A DNA stretch of 23,578 nucleotides from the IMG/VR virus record IMGVR_UViG_3300035698_005020, positions 1 through 23,578 of that record, one strand, 5' to 3'. Below the pieces are notes generated by a model. It had not been told where the DNA came from, made no database searches, and saw only the letters and a list, made by a program, of their open reading frames with translations. This DNA is from a virus. The position numbers and the translations under genes were made by a program. Each line of letters starts with the position of its first letter. The stretch's first letter is position 1. Positions 5,890 to 14,403 of the stretch are shown piece by piece.

Positions 5890-6209
5890 AGACAAAGGAG
5901 AGTCCGGAGGAACTGAAGCAAATGATTATCAATGCAGGTTATAATGCTGTCAAGCAGTTGATTAAAGTTGCCGAAGAAAAGATAATAAAGCCTGCGAGCA
6001 GGGGTGATAATGAAGAGGATGACCATCTAGCTGCCGACAGGCTGAAGAATGCTGCAGCAACAAAGAAATTAGCCATATTTGACGCCTTCGAAATCCTCAC
6101 TAGAATAGGTGCAGAGCAAGAGGCGATTGATACCTCAAAAGACGATGGTGGATATACTAAAGGATTAGGTAATGGAGGTTTTGCAGAAAGAGAAGCAGGC
6201 AGGAAGTAA
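5886..6209 (+). CDS. Probable terminase small subunit or packaging helper
   Basis: A 107-residue acidic and basic helical protein. Residues 5-33 form one amphipathic helix (ESPEELKQMIINAGYNAVKQ), followed by an acidic loop (DNEEDDHLAADRL) and a second long helix (KNAAATKKLAIFDAFEILTRIGAEQE). I remember A-A-D-R-L-K-N-A-A-A-T-K-K-x-A-I-x-D-A-F-E-I-L in small genes directly before TerL in several marine phages, where the small subunit usually lies. There is no clear helix-turn-helix. The last 38 bases overlap TerL in another frame, so the two are probably translated in a coupled way. Small subunit is the most likely role by position and size; not proven by motif. Confidence 0.5.
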   Translation: MKTKESPEELKQMIINAGYNAVKQLIKVAEEKIIKPASRGDNEEDDHLAADRLKNAAATKKLAIFDAFEILTRIGAEQEAIDTSKDDGGYTKGLGNGGFAEREAGRK

Positions 6210-8439
6210 ACTGTACAGAGTCCTTGAGGGGCATGTCCCGAATAATGTTCTTGCTTTTAAGAATAAAAAACAGGCATGGACTTACGGGTATGACGAGAAG
6301 CACGACATGGTCGTTATTTCCAGGTCGGGCAAAATTGGGGAGGTTGTCGAAATACAGAATCTAAAAATTGCGCTACCTCTATATGAGGGGAATGCAATAA
6401 AGAGGAGTACTAAAAAGTATGAGCAATATTGGGAGAGAGAAGAGATTCCTGTTCCTCTTAAAAAAATAAAAACAATCTTCGGATGGAGAGAGAAGTCCAC
6501 AACATTTAGGAATAAGTGGGTAGGATATATCGAGGATCAGTTCGATAAAAGAGACGAGGGATTGTTCTTCATGAAAAAAGGAGTGCCGACATACATAACG
6601 GGCGCTCACTTTATGTATCTAGCACATGCACGTATAGATGTTGGGTTCCCTGACTTTCGGGAGGCCAATCGGATATTGTATCTTCATTTACAGGCGTGCT
6701 ATGCTGACGATCGATGTTTTGGACAATCATACTTAAAGATTCGACGCTCTGGATTCTCATTCATGGAATCTAGCGAGTGCGTAAATATCGGGACAATAAG
6801 CAACAATGCTAGAATTGGGATTCTGTCTAAATCAGGAGCAGATGCCAAGGGGATGTTCGTAGAGAAGGTTGTTAATATTGCAATGTCATACCCATTCTTT
6901 TTTAAGCCTATACAGGACGGTATGGATAGGCCGAAGACAGAGATATCATACAAAATACCTGCATCGAAGATCACCAAGAAAAGCATGCGGATTATCGATG
7001 ATGATGAGAATGAAGATGAAGGACTCAATACCACTATTGATTATCGGAATACGGCAAATAATTCATATGATAGTCAGAAGCTTAGATTCTTGGCGCATGA
7101 TGAGTCGGCAAAATGGTTGCCACCAAATAATATCTTGGCTAATTGGAGGGTAACAAAAACCTGTCTAAGGCTAGGGAAGAATATTGTTGGCAAATGCATG
7201 ATGGGATCAACGTCCAACAAGTTATCAGAGGGCGGTGATAATTACAAAAAATTATATTACGACTCAGATGCAACCAAGAGGAGTCGTAATGGCCAGACAA
7301 AAAGCGGCCTATATTCACTATTCATCCCGATGGAGATGAATATGGAGGGATTCATTGATTTATATGGAGACCCAGTTCTTCACAACCCTAAGACTCCTGT
7401 GATGGGAATTGACGGAGAGATGATTGACCAGGGGGCTATAGATTATTGGGATGGAGAAGTTGAGGCATTAAAGAATGATCCCGATGCGCTCAACGAACAC
7501 TATCGGCAGTTCCCAAGGACAGAATCTCATGCATTTAGAGACGAGAGCAAACAATCTCTGTTTGACTTGACAAAAATCTATCAGCAGGTCGACTTCAATG
7601 ATTCTCTGATAATGGAGCACCATGTAACTAGAGGCACATTCAGTTGGAGAGATGGCGTAAAGGATACCGAGGTCATATGGACCCCTGATGTAAATGGACG
7701 GTTTTTAACGTCATGGCTACCTCCACCGCAGCTAAGGAATAGGCAGACTAGGAAGAACGACGTTAGATACCCTGCAAACGAGCATATCGGAGCATTCGGA
7801 TGTGACTCCTATGATATCTCAGGTGTTGTTGGTGGTGGTGGGTCTAAAGGATCTCTGAGTGGACTGACTAAATATAACATGGATTTCGCTCCGAGCAATA
7901 ATTTCTTCTTAGAATACATCGCTAGACCTGAGACTGCAGAGATATTTTTCGAAGAAGTACTCATGGCAATCATTTTTTATGGCATGCCGATATTGGTAGA
8001 GAATAATAAGCAAAGGCTACTCTATCACATAAAGAACAGAGGATATCGTGGATTCTCAATGAACAGGCCGGATAAACATTATATCCAATTATCAAAGACT
8101 GAAAAGGAGTTGGGGGGTATCCCTAATTCTAGCGAGGATGTTAAGCAATCTCACGCATCTGCAATTGAGTCGTACATCATAAAGCATGTGGGCTTTGATA
8201 CAGAAGAGAGAAACAGAGATGCTGACGAGATTGGTTCGATGTTATTTAATAGAACTCTTTTAGACTGGGCAGGGTTCGATATCTCAAACCGTACAAAGTT
8301 TGATGCGTCAATCAGCTCCGGACTAGCGATTATGGCGAACCAAAAGCATATGTATTTGGCAGAAAAAAAACAATCAAAAATAAGCGTTAGCTTTGCAAGG
8401 TACAACAACAGTGGTTCTCTGAGCGAAATTATTAGATGA
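6172..8439 (+). CDS. Terminase large subunit (packaging ATPase and nuclease)
   Basis: A 755-residue protein, longer than most TerL but with every core element. ATPase: deviant Walker A K189-I-R-R-S-G194-F-S196, comparable to the lambda gpA P-loop KSARVGYSK where the lysine comes first; Walker B LRFLAHD310-E311 with D-E for magnesium and catalysis; coupling motif GSTSNK (345-350). Nuclease: D545 in FGCDSYD, E610 in ILVENN, D711 in KFDASISSGLA, the three acids of the RNase H-like fold. It cuts concatemers and pumps DNA into proheads at the portal. The N-terminal 120 residues are an extra domain. Start at 6172 overlaps the previous gene by 38 bases; the stop overlaps the portal start (ATGA). Confidence 0.92.
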   Translation: MEVLQKEKQAGSKLYRVLEGHVPNNVLAFKNKKQAWTYGYDEKHDMVVISRSGKIGEVVEIQNLKIALPLYEGNAIKRSTKKYEQYWEREEIPVPLKKIKTIFGWREKSTTFRNKWVGYIEDQFDKRDEGLFFMKKGVPTYITGAHFMYLAHARIDVGFPDFREANRILYLHLQACYADDRCFGQSYLKIRRSGFSFMESSECVNIGTISNNARIGILSKSGADAKGMFVEKVVNIAMSYPFFFKPIQDGMDRPKTEISYKIPASKITKKSMRIIDDDENEDEGLNTTIDYRNTANNSYDSQKLRFLAHDESAKWLPPNNILANWRVTKTCLRLGKNIVGKCMMGSTSNKLSEGGDNYKKLYYDSDATKRSRNGQTKSGLYSLFIPMEMNMEGFIDLYGDPVLHNPKTPVMGIDGEMIDQGAIDYWDGEVEALKNDPDALNEHYRQFPRTESHAFRDESKQSLFDLTKIYQQVDFNDSLIMEHHVTRGTFSWRDGVKDTEVIWTPDVNGRFLTSWLPPPQLRNRQTRKNDVRYPANEHIGAFGCDSYDISGVVGGGGSKGSLSGLTKYNMDFAPSNNFFLEYIARPETAEIFFEEVLMAIIFYGMPILVENNKQRLLYHIKNRGYRGFSMNRPDKHYIQLSKTEKELGGIPNSSEDVKQSHASAIESYIIKHVGFDTEERNRDADEIGSMLFNRTLLDWAGFDISNRTKFDASISSGLAIMANQKHMYLAEKKQSKISVSFARYNNSGSLSEIIR

Positions 8440-10877
8440 AAAAAAACGAGTTAAGAATAAAAGTTGAGCCTGTATATTTCCCTGATGATTCCTTCTCTAA
8501 CGAAGACAAAGAAAGTCTTGAATACGGTCTCAGGATTGGCCAAGCGATACAGCATGAGTGGTTTAAAAAAGATGGAGGGACTGCTCGATACTATCAGAGA
8601 TATAAAAACTTCCACATATGCAGGTTATATGCTCGTGGAGAGCAATCGGTGGCGAAATACAAAAATGAGCTATCTGTAGATGGAGATTTATCTTATCTTA
8701 ATCTCGATTGGACGCCTATACCAATACTACCAAAATTTGTAGACATTGTCGTGAATGGCATGTCGGATAGGTTGCTAAAACCTGTGGCATATGCTCAAGA
8801 CGCATTATCTCAGTCTAAGCGGAGTCAATATCAAGATTTGATACAGGGGCAGATGATTGCCAAGCCTATCTTGGAGAATATCCAAGAACAGACAGGGGCA
8901 GACCCATTTACAATGGACCCTGAAGAATTGCCAGGAAATGAAGAAGACCTTGCACTTCACATGCAATTAAAGTATAAGCCATCTATCGAGATAGCGGAAG
9001 AGGTTGCCATAACGACTTTATTCGACGAAAACCACTATGATGACATAAAAAAAAGGGTCAATTACGATTTAACTGTTATCGGCATGGGAGTGTCTAAGCA
9101 TGATTTTTTAGCCGGAGACGGTGTTAAGATATCATACGTAGACCCTGCATGTTACGTACACAGTTATACAGAAGACCCATATTTCGGTGATGTTTTCTAC
9201 GACGGAGAGGTAAAGACTGTCGCAATGACGGAGCTATTAAAAATAGACCCAACTCTAACTGGTGCCGAATTGGATGAGATATCTCAATACTCATCATCAT
9301 GGTACAAAGACTACAATGTAGATCAATTTTATTCTGACGACATATTCTCAAAGGACACAACAACACTTCTTTACTTTGCCTACAAGACAACAAAAAAGTT
9401 TGTCTACAAGAAAAAGATATTAGAAGGAGGAGCAAAAAGGCTGTCATTAAAGGACGAAAAGTTCAATCCACCGCAAGAGATGCTCGACGAAGGTCGATTC
9501 GAGAAGGTTGAGAAAACAATTGATGTGTGGTACGATGGTATTATGGTCATGGGTACCAATATTATGCTAAAGTGGGAGCTTGCTGAAAATATGGTTAGGC
9601 CAGAGTCGGCAACTCAGTACGCAGTGTCAAACTACGTAAAGACCGCTCCAAGAATGTATAAAGGGGTTATTGAGTCTTTGGTTCGAAGATGTATCCCGTT
9701 CATCGACCTAATACAAATTACCCACCTAAAGCTACAACAAGTAATATCTCGCGTTGTACCTGACGGTGTTTTTATTGACGCAGATGGATTAAATGAAGTC
9801 GACCTTGGAACAGGTGCTGCATACAATCCGGAGGATGCGCTAAGATTATACTTCCAAACAGGTAGTGTAATTGGGCGATCTGCAACACAGGAGGGCGAAT
9901 TTAATCATGCTAGAATACCAATACAGCAACTAACATCAAATTCAGGCGCATCGAAGACGCAGATGTTGCTCGGGGCATACAATCACTACTTAGACCAAAT
10001 TAGAGCCGTTACGGGGCTGAATGAGGCTAGTGACGCGAGCACGCCTGACCCTAAAGCATTGGTGGGTCTGCAGAAAATGGCCGCATTAAACTCCAACACT
10101 GCTACGAGGCATATATTGGACGGGAGTATATTTATCTACAGGAGCCTAGCTGAGGGTCTAGCTTGTAGAATCTCAGACATACTAGAGCACGCTGACTTCA
10201 AGGAAGAGTTCATAAATAAAATCGGGAAGTACAATGTTGGTATTCTTGAAGACATCAAGAACCTTTATATCTATGATTTTGGCATTTTTATTGAAATTTC
10301 TCCTGATGTGGAGGAAAAGGCGCAACTAGAGTCCAACATCCAGGCTGCACTAAATAAAGAAAACATTAACCTTGAGGATGCAATTGATATACGAGAGATT
10401 CGAAATATCAAATTGGCGAATCAATTACTTAAAGTCAAAAGAAAGGCGAAGCAGGATAGAGAGGAGCGAATGGCTATGCAACAGCAAGCAATGCAGGCCA
10501 AGGCACAACAAGAATCTCAGATGATGGCAGCACAAGCAGCCAAACAGGCTCTTCAGATGAAGACTGAATCTGAAATCGAGGTGATTAACGCAACAAGTCA
10601 AGCTGATATTCATAAGATGAGACAAGAGGCGTTGCTCAAGAAAGACCTAATGAGGGAAGAGTTCTCATACCAAATGCAACTGCAGGGTGTAGACGAGTCG
10701 AAACTATCAGAGAGAGAAAAGAGTCGAGAGGACGCTAAGGCCTCTAGGATCAGTCAGCAAAATACGGAGCAATCAAAGTTGATAGACCAAAGACAAAAAG
10801 GATTGCCCCCAATCAACTTCGAGTCTAATGAGGATAGTTTAGATGGGTTTGAGTTCAGTCAGTTTAACCCTCGGTAA
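8436..10877 (+). CDS. Portal protein
   Basis: An 813-residue protein right after TerL, where the portal gene is expected. Portals form the 12-subunit ring at one capsid vertex through which DNA passes. The N-terminal half has wing and stem-like content (YYQRYKNFHICRLYARGEQ, WTPIPILPKFVDIVVNGM, then YDLTVIGMGVSKHDF and VDPACYVHSYTEDPYFGD), a pattern of large podovirus portals. The middle contains helices with FIDLIQITHLKLQQVI and the NEASDASTPD loop. From about residue 665 a Gln/Ala/Met-rich coiled coil (QDREERMAMQQQAMQAKAQ) runs to about 770, likely the barrel or a C-terminal extension inside the head. ATGA overlap with TerL. The call is by position, length and pattern. Confidence 0.85.
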   Translation: MKKNELRIKVEPVYFPDDSFSNEDKESLEYGLRIGQAIQHEWFKKDGGTARYYQRYKNFHICRLYARGEQSVAKYKNELSVDGDLSYLNLDWTPIPILPKFVDIVVNGMSDRLLKPVAYAQDALSQSKRSQYQDLIQGQMIAKPILENIQEQTGADPFTMDPEELPGNEEDLALHMQLKYKPSIEIAEEVAITTLFDENHYDDIKKRVNYDLTVIGMGVSKHDFLAGDGVKISYVDPACYVHSYTEDPYFGDVFYDGEVKTVAMTELLKIDPTLTGAELDEISQYSSSWYKDYNVDQFYSDDIFSKDTTTLLYFAYKTTKKFVYKKKILEGGAKRLSLKDEKFNPPQEMLDEGRFEKVEKTIDVWYDGIMVMGTNIMLKWELAENMVRPESATQYAVSNYVKTAPRMYKGVIESLVRRCIPFIDLIQITHLKLQQVISRVVPDGVFIDADGLNEVDLGTGAAYNPEDALRLYFQTGSVIGRSATQEGEFNHARIPIQQLTSNSGASKTQMLLGAYNHYLDQIRAVTGLNEASDASTPDPKALVGLQKMAALNSNTATRHILDGSIFIYRSLAEGLACRISDILEHADFKEEFINKIGKYNVGILEDIKNLYIYDFGIFIEISPDVEEKAQLESNIQAALNKENINLEDAIDIREIRNIKLANQLLKVKRKAKQDREERMAMQQQAMQAKAQQESQMMAAQAAKQALQMKTESEIEVINATSQADIHKMRQEALLKKDLMREEFSYQMQLQGVDESKLSEREKSREDAKASRISQQNTEQSKLIDQRQKGLPPINFESNEDSLDGFEFSQFNPR

Positions 10878-10895
10878 GCAATGTATTTTTTATAC

Positions 10896-10903
10896 TAACT
10901 TTG
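10896..10903 (+). promoter_or_regulatory. -7 box (TAACTTTG) before the scaffold and capsid genes
   Basis: A perfect TAnnTTTG box in the 42-base gap between portal and scaffold, followed by an A/T-rich leader ending TAATCAAATG. No TTG is seen at the usual -33 distance, so it may be a weak or activated promoter. It would let scaffold and capsid proteins be made in excess of the portal. Confidence 0.5.
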
Positions 10904-10919
10904 CGTAAATTATAATCAA

Positions 10920-12014
10920 ATGGAATTTAAAGTTAAAAGCGTACCAGGACCCGAGGAGAAATCGATCCAAGAAAGACAAGAGGCGGTTGAGCAAAAGGTG
11001 ATTGAAGAACAGAGTCTCAATGCGCCTGCGTTAGAAGAAGTAGAAGTTAAGGCAGAGAAGAAAGAAAACGTAGAACCAGTTGCTCCTGAGATGACCAAAG
11101 AAATGGTTGCTGAGTTTATACATAAGAACTACGGGAAAAGTTCTGACTTGCTTGATGAGTTTATTAACTCAAAAGGAGGGAAAGAAGAGTTGCCAGAAGA
11201 TGTGGCAACGTATTTGAAATATAAAAAAGAAACGGGGCGTGGATTCGATGACTTCGCCAAGATAGGTCGAGACATTGACAAAATTAGCCCCGATAAATTG
11301 CTAAAAGAATATCTGCTTGCAACAGAGGATGGCCTCGACGAAGAGGACATCGGAGTTATGATGGAGGGTTATGTTGTCAACGATGAGTTGATGGATGACG
11401 AAGAAATCAAGCAAGTTAAATTAGCAAGAAAAAAAGAAATTGCAAAGGCCAAAAGGTACTTTGAGTCTGAGAAAGAAAAATACAGAGTTCCTCTTGAGTC
11501 AAGTGGGAGTTCTATTTCTGAGGAAGACGAGAAGGCTTTAGCGGACTATAAGCAATATGTGCAACAGTCAGCTTCTTACGAAGAGGGCGTGAAGCGTAAA
11601 AGTGATTGGTTTTCACAAAAGACCAATGAAGTTTTTAGCGGTGAGTTCAAAGGTTTTGAGTTCGATGTCGCTGATGACAAAAAACTTAGCTTCGCTCCTG
11701 CTGATGCGTCCGAGTTGAAAAAGGCTCAGGAGAACCCACAAAACTTCATCGCTAAATTTTTAGATGAAGATGGTTTAATCAAGGATGCAAAGGGCTATCA
11801 CAAGTCATTGGCTGTGGCAATGAATCCTGAAAAATTTGCTAAGTTCTTTTATGAGCAAGGCATAGCCGAGGCAACCGAAAGCATTGCAAAAGACACGAAG
11901 AACATACAAATGTCTTCGCGTCCTGCTGTTGAGATTGCCGGCAAGGGAGGTTTAAAGGTGAAATCAGTTGGTGATACTTCTGATGGTAGCCTACGTATTA
12001 AAAGTAAAAAATAA
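10920..12014 (+). CDS. Capsid scaffolding protein
   Basis: A 364-residue, highly charged, mainly helical protein just before the capsid gene, the normal place for a scaffold. The first 60 residues are a low-complexity Glu/Val/Lys region (EEKSIQERQEAVEQKVIEEQ). The centre has conserved-looking helices (DIDKISPDKLLKEYLLATED, GLDEEDIGVMM, KKEIAKAKRYFESEKEKY). The C-terminal 60 residues are lighter, and the end is basic (GSLRIKSKK), as in scaffolds that bind the inner capsid wall electrostatically. It shapes the prohead and leaves before DNA entry. The leader ends AATCAAATG behind a -7 box. No protease motif is seen, so exit or cleavage would depend on another gene. Confidence 0.8.
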   Translation: MEFKVKSVPGPEEKSIQERQEAVEQKVIEEQSLNAPALEEVEVKAEKKENVEPVAPEMTKEMVAEFIHKNYGKSSDLLDEFINSKGGKEELPEDVATYLKYKKETGRGFDDFAKIGRDIDKISPDKLLKEYLLATEDGLDEEDIGVMMEGYVVNDELMDDEEIKQVKLARKKEIAKAKRYFESEKEKYRVPLESSGSSISEEDEKALADYKQYVQQSASYEEGVKRKSDWFSQKTNEVFSGEFKGFEFDVADDKKLSFAPADASELKKAQENPQNFIAKFLDEDGLIKDAKGYHKSLAVAMNPEKFAKFFYEQGIAEATESIAKDTKNIQMSSRPAVEIAGKGGLKVKSVGDTSDGSLRIKSKK

Positions 12015-12024
12015 AAATTAAGAA

Positions 12025-13467
12025 ATGGCAGTTTTAGCTTCACCAACGTATGCGTTGCAGCCAAGTGCGCAACAATTACCAACAGCAACAAATTATATTC
12101 CCGACTTCGACTTCTTGACTCAGTATCTTCCAGATACTTATGAGAAGGAGTTCGCACGTTACGGGAATAGAACAATTAACGGATTCATGCGACAAGTGTC
12201 GGCAGAAATCCCCTCCGAATCAGACATGATTAAATGGACTGAGGAAGGACGACTTCACATCAAATACATTGACGTAAATGCAGATAGTGCGGCAGCATCC
12301 GACACTGCTACATTTACTGTTAGTGATACGCTTATCCCAACTCCTAGCACTCCTGCCGCACCGATTGCAATCAGAACGGGTCAAACTGTTATGATTCAAG
12401 ATAATGCAGGCACAGGGTCAAACAAAGCGATTGTTACAGCAGTATCTACTTCTGCAGGAACTTTTACTGTAGCATTTTACGAGGGAGGGGGGCAAGATTT
12501 CGCTCAAAATCAAACTTGTACAGTATTTGTTTACGGTTCTGAGTTCCAAAAAGGAACAGAAGGGATGGATGAGTCTCTTACTGCGGACACTAACTTCTTT
12601 GAAAACACTCCAATTATCTTGAAAGATAAATTTTCTGTGGCAGGTTCCGACATGGCTCAGATTGGATGGGTAGAAGTTGATGGCGATGAAGGCTCAGGTT
12701 ACTTATGGTACTTGAAGTCTCAACACGATACAAGATTACGTTTCGACGATTACCTTGAAACATCAGCAATTGAAGCAGTTCCTGCAGAAGCATCATCGGG
12801 GGCTATTGCGATTTCAAATACCGCAAAATGGGGGAACAAGGGCTCAGAAGGCGTTTTCTACGTTGTAAATAACCGAGGTAACGTTTGGGGCGCAGGGAAT
12901 CCTGATACACTTGCCGAATTTGACACAGTAGTAGCTCGTTTAGACAAGCAGGGTGCTATCGAGGAGAATGTTCTTTTCTTAAATCGTGCATTCAGTTTTG
13001 ACGTTGACGACATGTTGGCTACGTTAAACGGGTACAATGGAGGCTCTGCTTCAGGTGGCGCATCCTTTGGATTGTTTGACAATGATACTGAAATGGCGTT
13101 GAATCTTGGATTTACAGGTTTCCGTAGAGGGTATGACTTCTACAAATCAGACTGGAAATATCTTAACGATCCAACAATGCGCGGTGGTCTTGATATCACT
13201 GCAGGTGGTGGCGCAATCAGTGGACTATTGGTTCCTGCAGGCACCAAAACTGTTTATGACGATGTTTTAGGCAAAAATGCCAAGCGTCCATTCTTGCACG
13301 TAAGATACCGTAAGTCTCAAACTGAGGACAGAAAGTACAAAACTTGGATTACCGGTTCGGCAGGTGGCGCTCAAACGAGCTCTCTTGATGCGATGGAAGT
13401 TCAGTTCCTTTCTGAAAGATGTACTTGTACCATGGGTGCAAACAACTTCTTCTTATTTAGCGCATAA
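12025..13467 (+). CDS. Major capsid protein (HK97-type)
   Basis: A 480-residue protein following the scaffold. The N-terminal arm (LTQYLPDTYEKEFARYGNRT, NGFMRQVSAEIPSESDMIKW) and the P-domain/A-domain content (FDTVVARLDKQGAIEENVLFLNRA, LNLGFTGFRRGYDFYKSDWKYL, then a loop PTMRGGLD) suit a phage capsid of the HK97 fold. The end is typical of these proteins (QFLSERCTCTMGANNFFLF). Residues about 90-175 are a Ser/Thr/Ala-rich beta insertion (TATFTVSDT ... GTFTVAFYEGG), probably an inserted surface or domain-I loop. The A-rich leader (AAAAATTAAGAAATGG) should initiate strongly, and an intrinsic terminator follows 22 bases after the stop, as expected for the most abundant virion protein. Confidence 0.88.
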   Translation: MAVLASPTYALQPSAQQLPTATNYIPDFDFLTQYLPDTYEKEFARYGNRTINGFMRQVSAEIPSESDMIKWTEEGRLHIKYIDVNADSAAASDTATFTVSDTLIPTPSTPAAPIAIRTGQTVMIQDNAGTGSNKAIVTAVSTSAGTFTVAFYEGGGQDFAQNQTCTVFVYGSEFQKGTEGMDESLTADTNFFENTPIILKDKFSVAGSDMAQIGWVEVDGDEGSGYLWYLKSQHDTRLRFDDYLETSAIEAVPAEASSGAIAISNTAKWGNKGSEGVFYVVNNRGNVWGAGNPDTLAEFDTVVARLDKQGAIEENVLFLNRAFSFDVDDMLATLNGYNGGSASGGASFGLFDNDTEMALNLGFTGFRRGYDFYKSDWKYLNDPTMRGGLDITAGGGAISGLLVPAGTKTVYDDVLGKNAKRPFLHVRYRKSQTEDRKYKTWITGSAGGAQTSSLDAMEVQFLSERCTCTMGANNFFLFSA

Positions 13468-13488
13468 TTTTAGTGTAGCAATAATTTG

Positions 13489-13519
13489 GGGGAGGAGTTC
13501 ATGCCCTCCCCTTTTTTTT
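13489..13519 (+). terminator. Intrinsic terminator after the capsid gene
   Basis: A 7-bp perfect GC-rich stem (GGGGAGG at 13489-13495, CCTCCCC at 13505-13511) with a 9-base loop, followed directly by eight T. The strongest classical terminator in the window, placed to separate the abundant capsid transcript from the next gene. Confidence 0.85.
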
Positions 13520-13538
13520 AAAAATTTAATTATATCAA

Positions 13539-14294
13539 ATGAAAATTCAAAAAACAATCGTAGATAAAACCTACAAATTAAAAAATAATAATGCTCCATT
13601 GTCCTACACCATAGGGACTAGGAACAAGCCTAAATACCCTCTCTACTACTTTGATGGAGAGACAAATACAAATCGCGAGCTGAGATACGCGAGCAACCAG
13701 TCCTCTCCATTCGTGGATGAGCAAGACGGAAATTTCATATTATCTCCTGTAACTTTTGTAGACGGCATGCTAACCGTCCCGAAAGAGAAGCAAAGCCTTC
13801 AAAAGTTCCTACATTACCATCCTGGCAATGGGAAAGTATTTTTTGAACTAGACAAAGCCAAGGATGCGCTTGCGATTGTTGAGGATATCAACATTGAGGT
13901 AGATGCATTGGTTGAAGCAAAAGGGATGGATGTCCCACAAATTGAGACCGCATATCGTGTATTATTCAACCGAAACCCTGACTTAGTATCTACAAGTGAG
14001 ATGCGACGAGACGTATTGGTTGAGGCACGCAGGGACCCAAGGAATTTCCTGACGGTATTAAATGATCCAAAACTGAAATTGCAGTCAACTGCTCAAGTTT
14101 TCTTTGACAAAAAGTTCTTGCAATTCAGAAAAAACAACACTGAAGTCTTCTACAATACTTCATCTAACAAATCTAGGATGCTAGTCGTGCCTTTCGGTGC
14201 TGACGCTATGGCTATAGTTACTTCTCACCTATCTAGTGATGAAGGATTGGAATCTTTAAAGATGCTAGAGGCTCTTGTTAGGGACTCGGAATAA
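13539..14294 (+). CDS. Conserved phage protein between capsid and neck genes, 251 aa
   Basis: A 251-residue protein. The N-terminal 90 residues are beta-rich (PLSYTIGTRNKPKYPLYYFDG, VTFVDGMLTVPKEKQSLQKF), followed by helices that include LDKAKDALAIVEDIN and a SAP-like or helical motif with TSEMRRDVLVEARRDPRNFL. I recall the S-x-E-x-R-R-D-V-L-x-x-A-R-x-x-P-x-x-F-L pattern in proteins after the capsid gene of marine and flavobacterial phages; they are typically called structural or hypothetical. It could be a head decoration or completion protein. It follows the capsid terminator, has a TATCAAATG leader, and carries a possible promoter (-33 TTG) within its last codons. Function unknown. Confidence 0.75.
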   Translation: MKIQKTIVDKTYKLKNNNAPLSYTIGTRNKPKYPLYYFDGETNTNRELRYASNQSSPFVDEQDGNFILSPVTFVDGMLTVPKEKQSLQKFLHYHPGNGKVFFELDKAKDALAIVEDINIEVDALVEAKGMDVPQIETAYRVLFNRNPDLVSTSEMRRDVLVEARRDPRNFLTVLNDPKLKLQSTAQVFFDKKFLQFRKNNTEVFYNTSSNKSRMLVVPFGADAMAIVTSHLSSDEGLESLKMLEALVRDSE

Positions 14295-14304
14295 GATATA
14301 TTTG
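14275..14304 (+). promoter_or_regulatory. Promoter candidate (TTG-N19-TATATTTG) ahead of a terminator
   Basis: TTG at 14275-14277 and TATATTTG at 14297-14304 are separated by 19 bases, a full match to the Bacteroidota consensus. Only about 70 bases lie between it and the terminator at 14344-14378, with no gene inside, so it would either drive a very short RNA or work by read-through into the next gene. Confidence 0.5.
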
Positions 14305-14343
14305 TAATCTCTTATAATATATTCTGTTTTCATAATTGTTTGG

Positions 14344-14378
14344 GATGGCTCACAGTGATGTGGGCCATCTTTTTTTTT
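14344..14378 (+). terminator. Intrinsic terminator before the neck genes
   Basis: An 11-bp stem (GATGGCTCACA at 14344-14354, TGTGGGCCATC at 14359-14369, one G-T wobble) with a GTGA tetraloop and nine T. It ends the unit of the 251-residue protein. Confidence 0.88.
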
Positions 14379-14381
14379 AAT

Positions 14382-14389
14382 TATCTTTG
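14382..14389 (+). promoter_or_regulatory. -7 box (TATCTTTG) starting the neck/tail unit
   Basis: A perfect TAnnTTTG, four bases after the T-run of the terminator and 14 bases before the ATG at 14404. No TTG is seen at -33, which would overlap the terminator stem. Terminator followed at once by promoter marks a transcription-unit boundary. Confidence 0.55.
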
Positions 14390-14403
14390 TCGAAACGTCA
14401 ACA

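Noticed and set aside
6699-7034. 111-codon open frame on the - strand inside TerL (and similar - strand frames at 9124-9447, 11849-12175, 19964-20281)
   Set aside because: They lie wholly opposite strongly conserved coding sequence, have low-complexity Ser/Leu or Cys-rich translations, and no promoter or start context. They are shadows.
6869-7153. 94-codon + strand frame inside TerL, and a 67-codon one at 13364-13567 across the capsid terminator
   Set aside because: Both overlap well-supported genes in another frame and read as nonsense composition; the second would be translated through the terminator hairpin.
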